DNA of 8,010 nucleotides from DATKIY01 sp035543875 (GTDB taxonomy: Bacteria > Actinomycetota > Actinomycetes > JAHEKZ01): NCBI GenBank assembly GCA_035543875.1, contig DATKIY010000262.1, positions 1 to 8,010 on the forward strand, in the 5' to 3' direction. Under the pieces are notes generated by a model. That model saw only the letters and a program-made list of their open reading frames with translations. It did not search any database and was not told the DNA's origin. Below, one piece after another: positions 5,253-8,010 of the stretch (its first letter is position 1; each line of letters begins with the position of its first letter). The position numbers and the translations under genes are program-made.

Positions 5253-6065
5253 CTAGGGGACAGCTGGGAGGGATCCCGGCTCTGGAAGATTGGGAATCGC
5301 TCCCCCGTATCGCCGATCCCGCGACGCGTACTGCTGCGCGGCCCACCAAAGGTGGCGGCGATCGACGTCTGGCCACAATGCATCAAGGAATACCAGCTCG
5401 GCGTACGCCGACTGCCAGAGCATGAAGTTGGAGATCCGTTGCTCCCCGGACGTGCGAATGAACAGGTCAACGTCGGGGAGTTCCGGTTCATCGAGGTACT
5501 TGGCGATGGTGCGCTCGTCCACGCGGTCAGGATCGATACGTCCCTCCGCAACGGCCCACGCGATTGTCGACGCGGCGTCGGCGATCTCAGCCCGACCGCC
5601 GTAGTTGACACACATCGTGAGCGTAAGGACGTTGTTCCTCCTCGTCAGGGTTTCGGCTGCCTCTAACTCATCAACGACGCTCTTCCAAAGCCTTCGACGT
5701 CTGCCGGCCCACCGAACGCGCACTCCCATCTCGTGCATCTCGTCACGACGGCGCCGGATCACGTCGCGGTTAAATCCCATAAGGAAACGCACTTCGTCCG
5801 GCGAGCGTTTCCAGTTCTCGGTACTGAACGCATACGCGGAGATGTACTTGACCCCAAGCTCAATGGCTCCTTCGACGACGTCGAAGAGGGCGGCCTCACC
5901 GGCTTTATGTCCCTCGGTTCGTGCCAGACCGCGTGACTTGGCCCACCGACCGTTGCCGTCCATGACGATCGCAACATGCTGCGGCACCTGTTCACGCGGA
6001 ATCTCTGGTGGTCGCACACCGCTTGCATGTGGTGTCGGTGGGCGAACCGTACGTTTACCCTTCAC
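5253..6065 (-). CDS. uppS: Isoprenyl transferase (undecaprenyl/decaprenyl diphosphate synthase)
   Basis: Cis-prenyltransferase that extends an allylic diphosphate with isopentenyl diphosphate to make the polyprenyl carrier used for peptidoglycan and other wall polymers. The 270 residues contain HVAIVMDGNGRWA (30-42) with the catalytic Asp36, the GHK motif at His53, YAFSTENWKRS, and RTSGEQRISNFMLWQSAYAEL with Arg204, Arg210, Ser212 and Glu223. These four and Asp36 sit exactly ten residues after their E. coli UppS counterparts (numbering from memory). The LWPD motif follows. The N-terminus has about 28 proline- and arginine-rich residues before the core. Start is GTG 6065, overlapping the recO stop in a GTGA, with only a weak upstream Shine-Dalgarno, so translation is probably coupled to recO. 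Chain length (C50 or C55) and whether the first substrate is short cannot be decided here. Confidence 0.95.
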   Translation of the reverse strand: MKGKRTVRPPTPHASGVRPPEIPREQVPQHVAIVMDGNGRWAKSRGLARTEGHKAGEAALFDVVEGAIELGVKYISAYAFSTENWKRSPDEVRFLMGFNRDVIRRRRDEMHEMGVRVRWAGRRRRLWKSVVDELEAAETLTRRNNVLTLTMCVNYGGRAEIADAASTIAWAVAEGRIDPDRVDERTIAKYLDEPELPDVDLFIRTSGEQRISNFMLWQSAYAELVFLDALWPDVDRRHLWWAAQQYASRDRRYGGAIPNLPEPGSLPAVP

Positions 6066-6793
6066 GCGCGCTCTACCAAACGCAGCGAGCGAAGTCCGCG
6101 TTCAAGATGCCACTGCAGATAGGCGGCAACGATTCCGGTGCTTTCGCGTATCGCCTTGGGCTCGGCTGACTGAACGGTTTCCCAATCACCACTAAGGAGC
6201 GCGGCCAACACGGCAAGCGACTCAGGCGTTACGGTTACCGACCCGGCAGGTCGATCGTCGGAGCAAACCGAGCCGCCAGCAGACACCGAGAACCATCGAT
6301 GAGGGCCTTCGAGTCCACACCGCGCGCAGCTGTCGAAGTTCGCTGCGTAGCCGGCAACTGCCAACGAACGAAGCAGGTAGGCATCGAGCACTGAACCTGG
6401 CGAGTGCTCAGCCGACGCCAGTGCCCGCAACCCACCCACGAGGAGCAGGTAGTGCTGAACCGCTGGCTCCTTCTCGACGTCGGTCAGTCGCTCAGCGGTC
6501 TCGAGCATGGCCGTGCCAGCGGTATACCTGGCGTAGTCGCCGGAAATAGTGCCGCCGTAGGCAGCCAACGACTCGACCTGCGTGACGATGTCGAGCGAGC
6601 GACCCGTGTGGAACTGAATGTCGACGTGACTGAACGGCTCAAGGCGCGCCCCGAATTTCGAGCTGGTGCGGCGCACACCCTTACCCACCGCGCGCACCCG
6701 ACCATGGTCGCGGGTCAGGACGGTGATGATCCGGTCAGCCTCACCCAATTTCTGGGTGCGCAGAACCACGCCCTCATCCCGGTACAGACTCAC
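6062..6793 (-). CDS. recO: DNA repair protein RecO
   Basis: Recombination mediator that with RecR loads RecA on single-stranded DNA in gap repair, and anneals strands. The chosen 243-residue form starts at GTG 6793: SLYRDEGVVLRTQKLGEADRI is where actinobacterial RecO proteins begin, and GGGGGAG lies about nine bases upstream. The open frame continues to ATG 6832, thirteen codons earlier, without conserved sequence. An N-terminal OB fold (about 1-75, including GKGVRRTSSKFGARLEPF) is followed by a helical domain with the zinc-finger segment. That segment has Cys156, Cys159 (CARC) and Cys177, but the fourth position is Asp180 (CSDD instead of CxxC). It overlaps uppS by four bases and is first in the pair. 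The 121 bases up to the divergent GNAT gene must hold its promoter; I see no clear elements there. Confidence 0.93.
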   Translation of the reverse strand: MSLYRDEGVVLRTQKLGEADRIITVLTRDHGRVRAVGKGVRRTSSKFGARLEPFSHVDIQFHTGRSLDIVTQVESLAAYGGTISGDYARYTAGTAMLETAERLTDVEKEPAVQHYLLLVGGLRALASAEHSPGSVLDAYLLRSLAVAGYAANFDSCARCGLEGPHRWFSVSAGGSVCSDDRPAGSVTVTPESLAVLAALLSGDWETVQSAEPKAIRESTGIVAAYLQWHLERGLRSLRLVERA

Positions 6794-6914
6794 CGGGTGA
6801 TTCTCCCCCACCAGCCTGACAAACGGGGCCATATTCGGGGCCGATCACGCGTGGATGTCAGCACATGCCGATCTTCGAGCAATCCAGGCGACACACATCT
6901 GCAATTCAGGCACG

Positions 6915-7751
6915 ATGACTGCCGTGCCCTCCCCTATCGTTCCTGCCAATCTGTCACTCATAGAGCGCATCGACGCCTACCTCGACCAAGCTCCTCGGTC
7001 AGGAGCTGACGCAATTCAGCAAGGCCCCTTCACGCTTTTTGTTGGAAAAGCTGACGGATGGCGGTACTACGCCCGCCCCTTGCGCCCGGGGCAACGAGAC
7101 TTCACTGCCGAAGATGTCCAGCTGCTGCGCGCCAAACAGCGTGCCATTGATGTTCCAGAAACAATCGAGGCCATCGTAGAAATCGCGCCATCGCTTCCCG
7201 CCGCATGCGCAGCTGACGGATTGAGAGTCGAATCACTCCCCGTACTTGTCCATCACGAGTCCGTGGCGGTGGCCGTTCCGGACGGCATCCGAGTCCGACG
7301 TCTGGACGCCGACGATCCGGCCATCAAAGCTCATTCAGTGGTGGCGCAGCTCGGGTTCTCAAGTCCAGGTACGGCGCCAGCGGATGTTGGCGCGACCCAA
7401 CGCGACGAAGCGCTCGACCTGAGGGACAACAAACTCGACGACTTCCTACGGAGCCGCGTCAGCAACGCTCAGACAGTCGTGGTTGTCGCTGAGGACGAGC
7501 ATGGAGTACTAGCCACGGGCGCGCATAACCCCGTGGGTGACGCCACAGAAATCGTCGGTGTCGCCACGTTACCGAGCGCTCGACGACGCGGCCTCGGCGC
7601 AGTCGTCACCAACACACTGGTTGCCGACGCGCTGCGCCGCGGAATCAGCCTCGTCCTGTTGTCAGCGGGCAGCGACGAAGTCGCCCGCGTCTACGAACGC
7701 GTCGGTTTCAGACGTGTTGCAACGGCACTAGCCGCCGAACCGAACGAGTGA
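6915..7751 (+). CDS. GNAT-family N-acetyltransferase with N-terminal extension
   Basis: A 278-residue protein whose C-terminal half is a GCN5-related acetyltransferase domain that should transfer acetyl from acetyl-CoA to an amine. The acetyl-CoA site is clear: VGVATLPSARRRGLGA, with the R-x-x-G-x-G/A turn at about 223-229, then GISLVLLSAG and VYERVGFRRV, where Tyr260 is the residue commonly acting as general acid. The first 130 or so residues, including FTLFVGKADGWRYYARPLRPGQRDFT, form a separate region seen in other actinobacterial GNAT proteins whose substrates I do not know. ATG 6915 is preferred: AGG lies five bases upstream and conserved-looking sequence starts after it. An in-frame ATG at 6855 adds 20 unremarkable residues and lacks a ribosome-binding site. 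The gene is divergent from recO and ends four bases before the convergent HdeD-like gene. Substrate unknown. Confidence 0.82.
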   Translation: MTAVPSPIVPANLSLIERIDAYLDQAPRSGADAIQQGPFTLFVGKADGWRYYARPLRPGQRDFTAEDVQLLRAKQRAIDVPETIEAIVEIAPSLPAACAADGLRVESLPVLVHHESVAVAVPDGIRVRRLDADDPAIKAHSVVAQLGFSSPGTAPADVGATQRDEALDLRDNKLDDFLRSRVSNAQTVVVVAEDEHGVLATGAHNPVGDATEIVGVATLPSARRRGLGAVVTNTLVADALRRGISLVLLSAGSDEVARVYERVGFRRVATALAAEPNE

Positions 7752-7755
7752 CCGG

Positions 7756-8010
7756 TTACGCGACCTGTTTGCCGAGCGCACGGACCATGAAGGCTTTGAT
7801 GATGTCGGTAATACCGTGCATCAAAGCCCAGATACCAGCGAAGACCAGCAGCATGTAGGCCTTCGTTGTGAAGGTTTGGGCACTGCTCCAGAACGCCAGC
7901 AGGATCATCAGCATGCCAGCGATCAAGCCCACCCACCACAAGGGGTTGGCGGCCTTCGTGGTCAGCGCCTCAATCAGCCAGAAGACCCCGACCAGCAAGA
8001 ACAGGAAACC
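7756..8010 (-). CDS. HdeD/DUF308-type membrane protein, C-terminal part (cut by the window edge)
   Basis: The last 84 codons of a membrane protein; the frame is open to base 8010, so the start lies outside. The fragment shows three hydrophobic segments: GFLFLLVGVFWLIEAL, then WWVGLIAGMLMILLAFW, then AYMLLVFAGIWALMHGITDIIKAF, followed by a short basic tail (VRALGKQVA). The spacing, the WW-x-x-x-x-GI repeat-like pattern and the GIWALMHGITDII stretch fit the HdeD family (DUF308), built from repeated pairs of helices; the E. coli founder is linked to acid resistance, but most members have no known role. The complete protein should be about twice this long or more. The TAA at 7756-7758 converges on the GNAT stop with a four-base gap, leaving no room for a terminator between the two genes. 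Confidence 0.75.
   Translation of the reverse strand, partial: GFLFLLVGVFWLIEALTTKAANPLWWVGLIAGMLMILLAFWSSAQTFTTKAYMLLVFAGIWALMHGITDIIKAFMVRALGKQVA

Noticed and set aside
5605..6195. 196-codon rightward open frame antisense to uppS and recO
   Set aside because: It lies antisense to two genes with clear conserved motifs and its own translation shows no family features; long antisense frames are common in GC-rich DNA.
6794..6832. Longer RecO start at ATG 6832
   Set aside because: The extra 13 residues are not part of the usual RecO N-terminus and GTG 6793 has a strong upstream GGGGGAG.

Overview
The window reads as a piece of an actinobacterial chromosome. It is GC-rich, uses many GTG starts, and its genes and their order match a locus known in that phylum. 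No mobile element, CRISPR array, rRNA or tRNA gene is visible. Ten genes are complete and one is cut off at each end.

Layout. On the left, running leftward off the edge, is the N-terminal third or less of glycyl-tRNA synthetase (glyS). An antibiotic-biosynthesis-monooxygenase (ABM) fold protein lies just upstream of it on the same strand. Divergent from these is a small three-helix membrane protein, followed by a rightward zinc-homeostasis block. That block is a Zur-box-like perfect palindrome, znuA (lipoprotein receptor), znuC (ATPase), znuB (permease), an ArsR/SmtB-family zinc sensor, and a Fur-family Zur repressor. A stand-alone GAF-domain protein ends the rightward run. Facing it on the minus strand is a translationally coupled recO-uppS pair (DNA repair, and undecaprenyl/decaprenyl diphosphate synthesis). 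A divergent GNAT acetyltransferase follows. The window ends in the C-terminus of an HdeD/DUF308-type membrane protein that converges on the GNAT gene.

How the genes fit together. ZnuA captures Zn2+ outside the membrane, ZnuB passes it inward, and ZnuC powers the step. When zinc is plentiful, Zn-bound Zur should sit on the palindrome at 1133-1147, which overlaps a TTGACA -35 element, and shut off znuACB. SmtB-type proteins work the opposite way: the apo-form represses and zinc releases it. Having both sensors at the end of the uptake operon suggests a graded feedback circuit. From memory, Streptomyces has glyS-znuACB-zur-uppS-recO and Mycobacterium tuberculosis has glyS-smtB-zur-uppS-recO. This window carries both the transporter and smtB in the same place.

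I found no convincing undescribed system. The points most worth a second look are the operator-like palindromes (775-792, 1133-1147, around 3744-3765, 4594-4609), the possibly leaderless start of znuA, the unassigned GAF protein beside zur, the loss of one RecO zinc-finger cysteine, and the altered metal site of SmtB.
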